DNA from: JAKAWQ01 sp035509315
GTDB taxonomy: Bacteria; Pseudomonadota; Alphaproteobacteria; Acetobacterales; Acetobacteraceae
Assembly: GCA_035509315.1 (NCBI GenBank)
Contig: DATJLS010000032.1
Span: forward strand, 40,338-104,337
Direction of reading: 5' to 3'
DNA length: 64,000 bases
Shown here: piece after piece, positions 8,334 to 17,023 of the stretch
How positions within the stretch are numbered: the stretch's first letter is position 1
Layout: each line of letters starts with the position of its first letter
Notes under the pieces: generated by a model
Told to the model about the DNA's origin: nothing
The model's database searches: none
Seen by the model: only the letters and a program-made list of their open reading frames with translations
Translations under genes and position numbers: made by a program

Positions 8334-9744
8334 GGCGCGAGTCGCGGGGCGGGTCGGCCGCCGTGAATTCGGCAAACGAATCGCGGCTCTCGGCATCGGC
8401 GCGGCAGCCGCCGACGGGCTGCTCCAGGCAAGCTACACACGCGCCATGGCCGCCAGCTTCGATTGGATGAAGTTCAAGGGTACTACGGTCAAGTTGCTGC
8501 TCAACAAGCATCCCTACGCCGATGCGATGATCGCCGACCTTGCCGCCTTCAAGGCACTCACCGGCATGGACGTGAAGTACGACATTTTCCCCGAGGATGT
8601 TTATTTCGATAAGGTAACAGCTGCACTTTCCTCCCGCTCCTCGCAGTACGATGCCTTCATGACCGGGGCTTATCAGACATGGCAGTACGGCCCGGCTGGT
8701 TGGCTCGTCGATACGAACGAATATCTTCACGACGCGGAGAAGACCTCGCCGGACTACGATTTCGACGACATGCTGCCCAATCTGCGTGCATCCGATTCCT
8801 GGTCGGGGGTGCCGGGTGCGGCGCTGGGCGGCGTGGGCGCCAAGCAATGGGCGATTCCCTGGGGATTCGAGCTTTACTCGATCTCATACAATCGCAATAT
8901 TTTTGACCAGCTCAAGATCACGCCACCCGAGAACCTTCCCGATCTGATCGAGAAGGCGGTGAAGATCACCAAGGACGCCGGCGGGCCCTACGGTGTCGGC
9001 GTGCGCGGCAGCCGCTCGTGGGCGACCATTCATCCGGGCTTTCTTTCCGGCTATACGAACTACGGGGCCCACGACTTCACGGTTGCCGACGGCAAATTGA
9101 AATCCGCCGTCGATTCCGTAGAATCGAAGGCTTTCCACGAGCTTTGGGTGAAGATGATCCAGGAGGCCGGTCCGAAGAACTGGGCCACCTATACTTGGTA
9201 CCAGGTGGGACAGGATCTCGGCGCCGGCGCTTCGGGCATGATCTATGATGCCGATATCCTCGGCTATTTCATGAATGGCGCGGGCAACAAGGAGGCCGGC
9301 CATATCGGCTATGCGCCGATTGCGCCCAACCCGAAGGCGAAGGGCCCGACATCCAATATCTGGATCTGGTCACTCGCGCTCTCCAACTTCTCCAACGCCA
9401 AGGATGCCGCCTGGTACTTCGTTCAGTGGGCGACATCGAAGCAGCACGACATGTTCGGTGCCCGCAAGAAGGATCTGGTCGATCCCGTGCGCGCGAGCGT
9501 CTGGGCGGACAAGGTCTTTCAGGATCGCATCGCCGGTTCCTATCCCGGCTATCTCGAAACGTACAAGGCCACGGCCCCGGATGCGAAGATCTACTTCACG
9601 CCGCAGCCGCTCTTTTTCAACGTGACGACCGAATGGGCGGCTGCGCTGCAGCGCATGGTCGCCAAGGAAGTTGCGGTCGATGAAGGGCTCGATCAGCTCG
9701 CGGCCGCCATCAACCGCCAGCTTCGCGACGCCGGCATCGGCTGA
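8305..9744 (+). CDS. Extracellular carbohydrate-binding protein of an ABC importer (polyol/glycerol type)
   Basis: 479 residues with a Tat-like signal: VGRREFGKRIAALGIGAAAA near 17-36, with twin Arg19-Arg20. The mature part is a family 1 extracellular solute-binding protein (MalE/UgpB type). The ATG at 8305 has an AAGGAGAGG ribosome site and lies inside the 3' end of the regulator gene. It is long for a binding protein and rich in Trp and Tyr, as expected for carbohydrate stacking. It would deliver the substrate to the two permeases downstream. Export by Tat implies folding before secretion. The specific ligand cannot be read from the sequence. Confidence 0.88.
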   Translation: MSDKARDLCEARVAGRVGRREFGKRIAALGIGAAAADGLLQASYTRAMAASFDWMKFKGTTVKLLLNKHPYADAMIADLAAFKALTGMDVKYDIFPEDVYFDKVTAALSSRSSQYDAFMTGAYQTWQYGPAGWLVDTNEYLHDAEKTSPDYDFDDMLPNLRASDSWSGVPGAALGGVGAKQWAIPWGFELYSISYNRNIFDQLKITPPENLPDLIEKAVKITKDAGGPYGVGVRGSRSWATIHPGFLSGYTNYGAHDFTVADGKLKSAVDSVESKAFHELWVKMIQEAGPKNWATYTWYQVGQDLGAGASGMIYDADILGYFMNGAGNKEAGHIGYAPIAPNPKAKGPTSNIWIWSLALSNFSNAKDAAWYFVQWATSKQHDMFGARKKDLVDPVRASVWADKVFQDRIAGSYPGYLETYKATAPDAKIYFTPQPLFFNVTTEWAAALQRMVAKEVAVDEGLDQLAAAINRQLRDAGIG

Positions 9745-9755
9745 TCCAATCCGGA

Positions 9756-9782
9756 GACGCACGGGGGGAAACCCCGTGCGTC
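9756..9782 (+). promoter_or_regulatory. Intercistronic RNA hairpin between binding-protein and permease genes
   Basis: GACGCACGGGG (9756-9766) and CCCCGTGCGTC (9772-9782) form a perfect 11-bp stem with a GGAAA loop, 12 bp after the binding-protein stop and 17 bp before the permease start. There is no T-run. Such stems after binding-protein genes (as downstream of malE) protect the upstream message from 3' decay, giving more binding protein than permease. That role is inferred. Confidence 0.7.
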
Positions 9783-9798
9783 GCCTCGGGAGTGTCCG

Positions 9799-10716
9799 AT
9801 GAGCGATTTTACCCTTCCCGTCCCCGCGAGGCGATGGCGTGCGGGCCGCCTGCTTCCGTATCTTCTGAGCCTGCCTTCGCTCCTCGTATGCATCGGCATC
9901 GTGATCCCGTTCGTGGCTTCGGCGATCTACAGCCTGCAGCGTTACAACCTCGCCTTTCCCACGGGCCGCGCCTTCATCGGGTTCGGCAATTATATCTCTT
10001 TCCTCTCCGATCCGTCGTTCTGGAACACGGTTGAGGTATCGGTCATCTACACGGTCGCAACCGTCGGCATCGAGCTCCTGCTCGGTCTTGCGATCGCCAT
10101 GCTGTTGCGCGAGAGAACGTTCCTCAACAATGTCATCTCGGTCGCACTCATGCTGCCTTTGATGACGGCGCCGGCGCTCGCCTCCTTGATGTGGAAGCTG
10201 ATGACGAACCCCGGCTTCGGCGTGCTCTCCTGGGCCGTCTCGCTGATCGGGCTCAGCAACTTCAAATGGGCATCGGACCCCCACACGGCGATGCTCACCG
10301 TCGTCCTCGTCGATATCTGGGTCTATACCCCCTTCATCATGATCCTGCTTCTGGCCGGGCTGCGCAGCCTTCCGCCCGCGCCGTTCGAGGCGGCGCGGCT
10401 GGACGGCGTGCCCGCGCGTTTCGTCTTCTTTCGTGTCACGCTGCCGATGCTTTCGCCCTTCATCGTCACGGCCTGCCTCTTCCGGCTGCTCGATTCGATC
10501 CAGCAGTTCGATATCATCTATGCGATGACGCAGGGCGGCCCAGGCGATTCGCTCATGGTCTTCCAGGTGGGCGCCTATCTCGATTTCTTCCAGTACACCA
10601 ATGTCGGGCGTTCGGCGGCTCTCCTGATGGTGCTCTGGGTCATCACCTACTTCCTCTCCGATCGGTTCGTCAGGCAATGGCACAAGCTCCGGGAGCGGAG
10701 GCAGGGTCATGCCTGA
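9799..10716 (+). CDS. ABC importer permease 1 (MalF/UgpA type)
   Basis: 305 residues, inner-membrane permease of the carbohydrate uptake-1 family, with about six hydrophobic segments. The cytoplasmic EAA loop that docks the ATPase is visible as EAARLDGVPARFVFFRVTLP in the second half. It follows the binding protein after a stable RNA hairpin, and its 3' end overlaps the next permease by 8 bp. It would form a heterodimeric channel with the product of the following gene. Confidence 0.9.
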   Translation: MSDFTLPVPARRWRAGRLLPYLLSLPSLLVCIGIVIPFVASAIYSLQRYNLAFPTGRAFIGFGNYISFLSDPSFWNTVEVSVIYTVATVGIELLLGLAIAMLLRERTFLNNVISVALMLPLMTAPALASLMWKLMTNPGFGVLSWAVSLIGLSNFKWASDPHTAMLTVVLVDIWVYTPFIMILLLAGLRSLPPAPFEAARLDGVPARFVFFRVTLPMLSPFIVTACLFRLLDSIQQFDIIYAMTQGGPGDSLMVFQVGAYLDFFQYTNVGRSAALLMVLWVITYFLSDRFVRQWHKLRERRQGHA

Positions 10717-11560
10717 GCCAGTCATCCGCGTCCTGCGCGGCGGGGCGCTCGCGCTCATCCTGCTCTTCTTCCTGTTTCCGATTCTCTGGATCCTGCTGAT
10801 GTCGTTCCAGACGAACGCGGATATCTTGCGCATTCCGCCGCGGCTCGGATTCACGCCCACTCTGTCGAACTACGTCGCTCTTCTCTCGGGCAAACTCGCG
10901 ACGAGTTCGGGGACGCTCGACATTACGTTTCTGAGGAATCTCGGAAACTCGCTGCTCCTCTCGGTCGCCTCCGTCGCGGCTTCTCTCGTGCTCGGTGTTC
11001 CGGCGGCCTACGCTTTCGCGCGCTATCGCTTCCGGCTTGGCGAAAGCATCGCCTTCACCCTTCTCTCCTTCCGCTTCGCCCCGCCGCTTCTCGTTCTGTT
11101 GCCGCTTTCCCTCTATTTCCAGATCCTTGGCCTCACCAATACCTATGGCGGGCTCATATGGGTCTATCAGCTCATCACGCTGCCGCTGATTCTCTGGATC
11201 GTAAGGGGCTATTTCGAGGATGCGAGCCCCGATATCGAGCACGCCTATCGTGTCGATGGCCATTCATGGTGGCGCACCTTCACGCGCATCGCGATTCCCC
11301 TGGCGCGCCCCGGAATCGCCGCGGCAGGCCTGCTCGCCTTCATCTTTGCCTGGAATAATTTCGTTTTCGCGCTGGTGCTCGCCTCGGCCGACAAGCAGCC
11401 GGTCACGGTGGGCGCGCTTGCTTTCGTCACCGCGGCCGGTATCCAGTACGGCCAGATCGCGGCCGCGATCGTGCTCTCCATCCTGCCGACACTGGCCCTG
11501 GCACTGTACGCCCAGCGATGGCTCGTGGAGGGATTGAGCCTCGGGGCGGTGAAGGGATGA
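10709..11560 (+). CDS. ABC importer permease 2 (MalG/UgpE type)
   Basis: 283 residues with six predicted membrane helices and an EAA-type loop near DIEHAYRVDGHSWWRTFTR, followed by the usual IPLARPG stretch. It overlaps permease 1 by 8 bp upstream and the first ATPase by 4 bp (ATGA) downstream, so all three are translationally coupled. It pairs with permease 1 in the inner membrane. Confidence 0.9.
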   Translation: MPEPVIRVLRGGALALILLFFLFPILWILLMSFQTNADILRIPPRLGFTPTLSNYVALLSGKLATSSGTLDITFLRNLGNSLLLSVASVAASLVLGVPAAYAFARYRFRLGESIAFTLLSFRFAPPLLVLLPLSLYFQILGLTNTYGGLIWVYQLITLPLILWIVRGYFEDASPDIEHAYRVDGHSWWRTFTRIAIPLARPGIAAAGLLAFIFAWNNFVFALVLASADKQPVTVGALAFVTAAGIQYGQIAAAIVLSILPTLALALYAQRWLVEGLSLGAVKG

Positions 11561-12654
11561 GCGGGCTCGAGATCTCCGACATTCGTGCCCGCTTCGGCCA
11601 TGCCGAGGTGCTGCGGGGGATCGACTGTCGGGTTGCCGCGGGGGAGACCGTGGTTCTGTTCGGGCCCTCCGGAGCCGGCAAGACGACACTTCTGCGCGCC
11701 ATCGCCGGAGTCGAGCCTGCGGCGAGCGGCGTCGTTCGCATCGATGGGCGGGAAGTGCAGGATCTCGAGCCGGAGCATCGTCCACTCGGCATGGCCTTTC
11801 AGAATTTTTCCCTCTATCCACATCTTTCTGCGTACGAAAATATCGCCAGCCCCCTCCGCGCTCGCCGGCTGCGGTCACAGGAGATCGAGGTCAGGGTGCG
11901 CAGGGTTGCGGAGCTGCTGCGCATCGGTCATGTCCTTGGCCATATTCCGAGGGAGCTTTCCAACGGCCAGAAACAGCGCACCGCGCTCGCACGGGCTTTG
12001 GTGGCCGAGCCGCCGGTCCTTCTGCTCGATGATCCGCTGCGCAACGTGGATGCCAAGCTGCGCTATGAAATGCGGCTGGAGCTTCCACCCCTTCTGCGCA
12101 AGACCGGGGCGGCCGTGATCTTCGTGACCCAGGATTTCCGCGAGGCGATGGCGCTTGCCGACCGTGTCGTCGTTCTTCGCGAGGGGGCCGTGCTGCAGGA
12201 CGCACCGGCCGAGGAGGTCTATGAGGCGCCCGCCTCCGTTCCGGTGGCGCAGCTATTTGGTGATCCGCCCATGAATCTGCTTTCCGCGCATCTTGTGCCG
12301 GAAGGCAACCGGGTTCGGGCTGAGGCGGCCGGGATGGCACCCAGCTTTGCCGATCTCGACATCACGCACCTGGAAAGGCCGTTCCTTGGCGTGCGGCCCG
12401 AGGATGTCCTGCTTGCGTCTCGCCCGGCCGGTGGGGCCCATGCCGAGATCCTTGCCGTGACACCGCTTCACGATCGATGCGTCCTGCTTCTGCGCGCGGC
12501 CGATGGCACCGAGCTTGTGGCAAGCGTGACCGGCGCCGCGCCGGAACCGGGCACATTCGTATCGATTGCCGGCGCCCGGCATGCCGTGCTTTTCGATCCG
12601 GTGAACGGCCACAGGCTTGCAATTTCCGGCGCGCGCACGGAAGTGGCGGCATGA
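11557..12654 (+). CDS. ABC importer ATPase 1, MalK/GlpS-like, with altered catalytic residues
   Basis: 365 residues. Walker A GPSGAGKT (36-43) and Q-loop Gln82 (FQNFSLYPH) are normal. The signature reads LSNGQ (134-138), Walker B reads LLLDDP with Asp159 where the catalytic Glu is expected, and the H-loop His is Gln192 (VTQDF). A C-terminal TOBE-like regulatory domain follows. The pattern resembles GlpS of the rhizobial glycerol transporter, which works with a second ATPase. The start at ATG 11557 overlaps the upstream TGA. The next gene encodes a complementary ATPase, implying a heterodimer with unequal sites. Confidence 0.88.
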   Translation: MSGLEISDIRARFGHAEVLRGIDCRVAAGETVVLFGPSGAGKTTLLRAIAGVEPAASGVVRIDGREVQDLEPEHRPLGMAFQNFSLYPHLSAYENIASPLRARRLRSQEIEVRVRRVAELLRIGHVLGHIPRELSNGQKQRTALARALVAEPPVLLLDDPLRNVDAKLRYEMRLELPPLLRKTGAAVIFVTQDFREAMALADRVVVLREGAVLQDAPAEEVYEAPASVPVAQLFGDPPMNLLSAHLVPEGNRVRAEAAGMAPSFADLDITHLERPFLGVRPEDVLLASRPAGGAHAEILAVTPLHDRCVLLLRAADGTELVASVTGAAPEPGTFVSIAGARHAVLFDPVNGHRLAISGARTEVAA

Positions 12655-13748
12655 GCCTCGTCCTTTCGAAACTGGACAAGACTTACAAACGATTCGGGCG
12701 ACCGCCCGTTCGGGCCGTGTGCGGTCTCGATCTTGAAGTGCGTCAAGGCGAGGCGGTCGCCCTGCTCGGCTCCTCGGGATGCGGCAAGACGTCCACCCTG
12801 CGCATGATCGCGGGGTTTGAATCTTTGAGCGGCGGTGCGATCACCCTTGCCGGACGGCGCATCGACCCCCTGCCACCGGCCAGGCGTGGCGTGGCCATGG
12901 CATTCGAAGGCTATGCCCTCTATCCACCGCTGACGGTGGCCGAGAATATCGGTTTCGCGCTGCACACCACGCGCGCCGAGCGGCGCAAGGCGAGTGAGCG
13001 CGTGCGTGCCGTCGCCGAGATGCTCGATATCGGCGCGATCCTTCATCGTCGTCCCGCTTCGCTCTCCGGCGGACAGCAACAACGCGCTTCCCTTGCGCGG
13101 GCGCTCGTGCGCGATGCCGATCTCCATCTGCTCGACGAGCCGATGAGCCAGCTTGAGCCGCAGCTTCGTGCCGTTCTGCGCGGCCGGGTGAAGGCCTATC
13201 TGGGCGAACGGGGCTTCACCACCGTATTCGTGACCCACGATCAGACGGAGGCCCATGCGCTCGCCGATCGCATCGCAGTGATGGAGGCCGGCGTGCTTGA
13301 GCAGTTCGGTTCGCCGGACGAATTGCGCGACCGGCCGAAAAACCTTTTTGTCGCCACCTTTTTCGGCGAACCGCCAATGAACGCGCTGGTGGGACGCGTC
13401 AAGGAAGGGGCGATGGAGATCGAAGGGGGCGATGGCCGCCGGTTCAGCATCGCCCTTCCCGCCGCCGCGACGGCGCCAGAGGGTGCGCGCCTTGTCCTCG
13501 GCGTGCGTCCGCAACGCATTCGGCTCGGCGCCGGCGCGCTTTCGGGCACGGTTCTGTCCAACCAATGGCTGGGCGATCAGGCCCATGTCGCGCTCGCCTG
13601 CGGTGCGCTTCGCATCGTCGCGGTCTCCCTCGCGCGCGTTGCCGCACCTTCCGGCACTGCGCTTCCCTTCGCGATCGCGCCGGAGGATATGCATCTCTTC
13701 GATCCTGAGAGCGGAACTGCGCTTTCACACAGAGGCTCGTGCCCATGA
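12651..13748 (+). CDS. ABC importer ATPase 2, UgpC/MalK-like, with Gln-to-Glu in the Q-loop
   Basis: 365 residues, exactly the length of ATPase 1. Walker A GSSGCGKT (40-47), canonical LSGGQ (138-142), Walker B LLDEP with Glu163, and H-loop His196 (VTHDQ) are all present. The Q-loop has Glu86 (AFEGYALYPP) instead of Gln, and the D-loop reads SQLE instead of SNLD. A TOBE domain with GVRPQRIRLG follows. The ATG at 12651 overlaps the previous stop (ATGA). Its intact catalytic residues pair with the canonical signature missing from ATPase 1. Confidence 0.88.
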   Translation: MSLVLSKLDKTYKRFGRPPVRAVCGLDLEVRQGEAVALLGSSGCGKTSTLRMIAGFESLSGGAITLAGRRIDPLPPARRGVAMAFEGYALYPPLTVAENIGFALHTTRAERRKASERVRAVAEMLDIGAILHRRPASLSGGQQQRASLARALVRDADLHLLDEPMSQLEPQLRAVLRGRVKAYLGERGFTTVFVTHDQTEAHALADRIAVMEAGVLEQFGSPDELRDRPKNLFVATFFGEPPMNALVGRVKEGAMEIEGGDGRRFSIALPAAATAPEGARLVLGVRPQRIRLGAGALSGTVLSNQWLGDQAHVALACGALRIVAVSLARVAAPSGTALPFAIAPEDMHLFDPESGTALSHRGSCP

Positions 13749-15307
13749 GCCCGCCAGTCCTGCTCGCGCTCGATGCCGGCACTTCGCTGATCAAGGCGGT
13801 CGCCTTCGAGGGAGATGGCCGGATGCTCGGCACTGCCGCCCGCCGCAACCGCTATATCGAAGGACCGGGCGGCGCGGTCGAGCAGGATATGCTGCAGACA
13901 TGGGAGGACGCTGCATCGGCGCTCGGGGAGCTCGTGGCCTCTCTGCGGGGACGGAAGATTCTGGCCCTCGCCATCACCGGACAGGGCGATGGCACCTGGC
14001 TCATCGACGAGCAGGGTGCGCCGTCGGCACCCGCCTGGCTTTGGCTCGATGCGCGCGCAGAGCAGATCATCTCGGCCCTGCGCCGATCCGAGGCGGGACG
14101 GATCGCCTACAAACATACGGCGACCGGCCTTGCCGCCTGCCAGCAATCCGGCCAATTGCTCTGGCTTGCGCGTTATCGGCCGGAGCTTCTCGCGCGCGTG
14201 GCCACGGCCTTCCACTGCAAGGACTGGCTCTATTTTTGCCTGACCGGCGTGCGTGCCACCGACCCTTCCGAGGCGACATTCACGTATGGCGACTGGCGGG
14301 TGCGAGATTATTGCGATGAGACAATCTCCGCGCTCGGCCTCAAGGAACTGCGCCGCCTGCTGCCGCCTGTGGTGGACGGCACAGCGACGGCGCACGGCCT
14401 CTCGGGCGCGACGGCTGCCCGCCTCGGCCTTCGGGAGGGCACACCCGTCGTGCTCGGCTATGTTGACGTGCTCTGCGGAGCGCTCGGCGGCGGCCTCTAC
14501 GGCGGAAACGGTGTCGCCGGCGTCAGCATCCTCGGCAGCACCGGCATGCACATGCGACTTGCTGCCGATGATGACGATGTCGTTCTGAATACCGAGCTGA
14601 CGGGCTATTGCATGCCCTTCCCGGTTCCGGGCAGGGTCGCGCAGATGCAGTCGAACATGGCGGCAACACTCAATATCGATTGGGTCGTGGATCTCGCCGC
14701 GGAGGCGCTGGCGCTGGCCGGCGCGGAACGCGAGCGCAGCGCGGTTCTGGCGGCTCTGGACGAGGCTGTCGCGCTCGCGCGGCCCGGCGCCGCGGTTTTC
14801 CATCCTTTCATTTCTGCGGCCGGCGAACGTGGTCCCTTCACCGACGGGACAGCGCGTGCCCAACTGCTCGGCATCGAGCGTTCGTTCGGATTTGCGGACC
14901 TCATGCGTGCCGTTTACGAGGGCCTCGCATTCGCCGCGCGCGACTGCTACGCCGCGATCGGCGGCCCGCCGGCCGAGATTCGGTTGTGCGGAGGCGCGGC
15001 CCGCTCCACCTCAATGCGAGCGATCCTTGCAGCAGCGCTCGATCGTGAGGTGCGCGTGGCCGATCAGCCGGAATCGGGCGCGGCCGGCGCGGCAATGATC
15101 GCGGCCGTGCAGCTGGGGCTCTATCCCGACATGAGCGCCGCCGCCGCCGAATGGGTATTGCCGCGCCTCGGCCCGGCGACGCTGCCGGACCCGGCGCTGG
15201 TTTCATTCTACGATCGTCTGTTTCCGGTCTATCGCGACGCCTATCGCGCGACCGCCCCGGTTTGGCAGCGCATGCATGCAACGCGGGAGGCTTGGGATGG
15301 CGCATGA
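13745..15307 (+). CDS. FGGY-family carbohydrate kinase resembling erythritol kinase EryA
   Basis: 520 residues with the two actin-like FGGY domains. The N-terminal phosphate loop is LALDAGTSLIKAVAFE. Segments that I associate with EryA-type kinases include ITGQGDGTWLID, FHCKDWLYFCLTG, VRATDPSEATFTYGDWR, GYVDVLCGALGGG and GSTGMHMR. It should phosphorylate the imported polyol or sugar with ATP in the cytoplasm. The ATG at 13745 overlaps the upstream stop. A GTG two codons earlier is an alternative. The name rests on remembered motif similarity. A pentulose kinase or an LsrK-type kinase cannot be excluded, so no symbol is given. Confidence 0.83.
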   Translation: MSPPVLLALDAGTSLIKAVAFEGDGRMLGTAARRNRYIEGPGGAVEQDMLQTWEDAASALGELVASLRGRKILALAITGQGDGTWLIDEQGAPSAPAWLWLDARAEQIISALRRSEAGRIAYKHTATGLAACQQSGQLLWLARYRPELLARVATAFHCKDWLYFCLTGVRATDPSEATFTYGDWRVRDYCDETISALGLKELRRLLPPVVDGTATAHGLSGATAARLGLREGTPVVLGYVDVLCGALGGGLYGGNGVAGVSILGSTGMHMRLAADDDDVVLNTELTGYCMPFPVPGRVAQMQSNMAATLNIDWVVDLAAEALALAGAERERSAVLAALDEAVALARPGAAVFHPFISAAGERGPFTDGTARAQLLGIERSFGFADLMRAVYEGLAFAARDCYAAIGGPPAEIRLCGGAARSTSMRAILAAALDREVRVADQPESGAAGAAMIAAVQLGLYPDMSAAAAEWVLPRLGPATLPDPALVSFYDRLFPVYRDAYRATAPVWQRMHATREAWDGA

Positions 15308-16349
15308 GGTTGCGATCATTGGCGACAATTTCATGCAACCTGAAATATTTGCCGAGGCGATCGACAAATGCTGCGGCGATGACGTGGCCGTGCGCTGCAT
15401 GGCGCTTCCCTGGCCCGACATGCCGATGGAGCACGGCTATGCCGAGCGGGGACTCGACGGGCTCAAGGAATATCAGGGCGACCCGGACGAGATCGTCCGT
15501 TTCGTGGGCGCCGCGCCCATTCTGGTAACGCAGCTTGCGCCGGTTTCGGGCCTGATGCTGGCACGGATGCCAACGCTCAGGCTGATCGCCGTTTCCCGCG
15601 GCGGGCCAGTCAATATCGACATGGCGGCGGCCGCCGCGCGGGGAGTGCGAGTCGTCAACACACCTGGACGCAACGCGTCGGCCGTCGCCGAATTCACCAT
15701 CGCCGCCATCCTTGCCGAAACGCGGCTGATGAGGATGGGCCACGAGGCACTGCGTGGCGGAGTGTGGCGGGGCGATCTCTATCGCGCCGACCTCACGGGA
15801 CGTGAGCTCAGCGAGCTTACTGTCGGCGTCATCGGCTATGGCCATGTCGGCACACGTGTCGTCCGGCTTCTCAAGCCGTTCGGCTGCCGCATCCTCGTCT
15901 CGGACCCCTATGTGCAGATCAGCCGCGAAGACCAGGACGATGGCGTGGCGCAGGCCGGGCTTCCGCGCCTTCTGGCAGAATCGGACGTGATTAGCCTGCA
16001 TGCGCGCGTCACACCCGAAACCACGGGCTTCATGGATCGTGCCGCCTTCGCGGCCATGCGTCCGGGCGCCTATTTCATCAATACCGCGCGCGGGCCGCTG
16101 GTCGATTATGAAGCGCTGATCGCGGCGTTGGAGTCTGGCCAGCTCGCCGGCGCCGCGCTCGACACGTTTGCGGTCGAGCCTGCTCCGGCCGGATGGAAGC
16201 TTCTCGATCTGCCGAACGTGACACTGACACCGCACATCGCCGGCGCCTCGGTGCGCACCGTGAAGGTCGCGGCGGAAGCCGTGGCGGAGGAGGTGCGGCG
16301 CTTCGTTGCCGGGGAACCTCCGCGCCATCCCTGTACCGTTACTCCATGA
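15297..16349 (+). CDS. D-isomer-specific 2-hydroxyacid dehydrogenase
   Basis: 350 residues. The Rossmann loop is VGVIGYGHVGTRVVRLLKPF followed by the NAD-selecting acidic residue in VSDPY. The catalytic triad is recognisable: Arg in NTARGPLVDYEAL, Glu in DTFAVEP and His in LTPHIAGAS. The enzyme would interconvert a 2-oxoacid and a D-2-hydroxyacid, for example glyoxylate, hydroxypyruvate or a sugar acid. It overlaps the kinase gene by 11 bp, so it belongs to the same catabolic operon. The reaction in that route is unknown. Confidence 0.87.
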   Translation: MAHEVAIIGDNFMQPEIFAEAIDKCCGDDVAVRCMALPWPDMPMEHGYAERGLDGLKEYQGDPDEIVRFVGAAPILVTQLAPVSGLMLARMPTLRLIAVSRGGPVNIDMAAAAARGVRVVNTPGRNASAVAEFTIAAILAETRLMRMGHEALRGGVWRGDLYRADLTGRELSELTVGVIGYGHVGTRVVRLLKPFGCRILVSDPYVQISREDQDDGVAQAGLPRLLAESDVISLHARVTPETTGFMDRAAFAAMRPGAYFINTARGPLVDYEALIAALESGQLAGAALDTFAVEPAPAGWKLLDLPNVTLTPHIAGASVRTVKVAAEAVAEEVRRFVAGEPPRHPCTVTP

Positions 16350-16366
16350 CCGGAAGGACAAACCTT

Positions 16367-17023
16367 ATGACCGAAACCGAGATCCGGCGCGCCATCGTCG
16401 ATGCCTGCAGGCATATGAATGCCATCGGCATCAATCAGGGTATGTCCGGCAATATCAGCGTGCGTAGTGGGAAAACCATGCTGATCACGCCTTCGGCCGT
16501 ACCTTATGACGAGATGCGCCCCGAGGACATCGCGACCATGCCGCTCGAGGAGACGTATGGAGAGTGGACGGGCAGGCTTCAACCCTCTACGGAATGGCGC
16601 TTCCATCTCGATATCATGCGTGCAAGGCCCGAAGCCGGGGCCATCGTACATACTCACGCCACGCACTGCACCGTATTGGCGATTGCGCGCAAGGCGATTC
16701 CCGCCTGCCATTACATGATGGCCGCCTTTGGCGGGACCGACGTGCGGGTTGCCGACTACGCGACGTTCGGCACGAGCGAGCTTTCCAGAAACGTGCTCAA
16801 AGCCCTCGAGGGCCGCTCAGCGTGCCTGCTTGCGAACCATGGGATGATCGTGTTCGGCCCCAGTCTCGCGCGGGCGATGTGGGCGGCTGTCGAGTTGGAA
16901 ACGATTGCGAAACAATATTATCTGAGCCTTCAGATCGGCGGCCCGCATATCCTGAGCGATGCCGAGATTGCCGAAACCGCGCGCAAGTTCGGGTCCTATG
17001 GCGCTCAGGACAGGGCTGCGTGA
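16367..17023 (+). CDS. Class II aldolase (FucA/AraD type)
   Basis: 218 residues, the length of L-fuculose-1-phosphate aldolase. MSGNISVR (26-33) is the phosphate-binding region. Glu76 (STEW) fits the catalytic acid, and His95, His97 (VHTHATH) and His158 (ANHGM) are the zinc ligands. The family either cleaves ketose-1-phosphates to DHAP plus an aldehyde or epimerises pentulose phosphates. The start at ATG 16367 follows a GGAAGGA ribosome site. With a kinase and a GlpD-like dehydrogenase in the operon, cleavage of a phosphorylated ketose is the natural reading. Confidence 0.87.
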   Translation: MTETEIRRAIVDACRHMNAIGINQGMSGNISVRSGKTMLITPSAVPYDEMRPEDIATMPLEETYGEWTGRLQPSTEWRFHLDIMRARPEAGAIVHTHATHCTVLAIARKAIPACHYMMAAFGGTDVRVADYATFGTSELSRNVLKALEGRSACLLANHGMIVFGPSLARAMWAAVELETIAKQYYLSLQIGGPHILSDAEIAETARKFGSYGAQDRAA

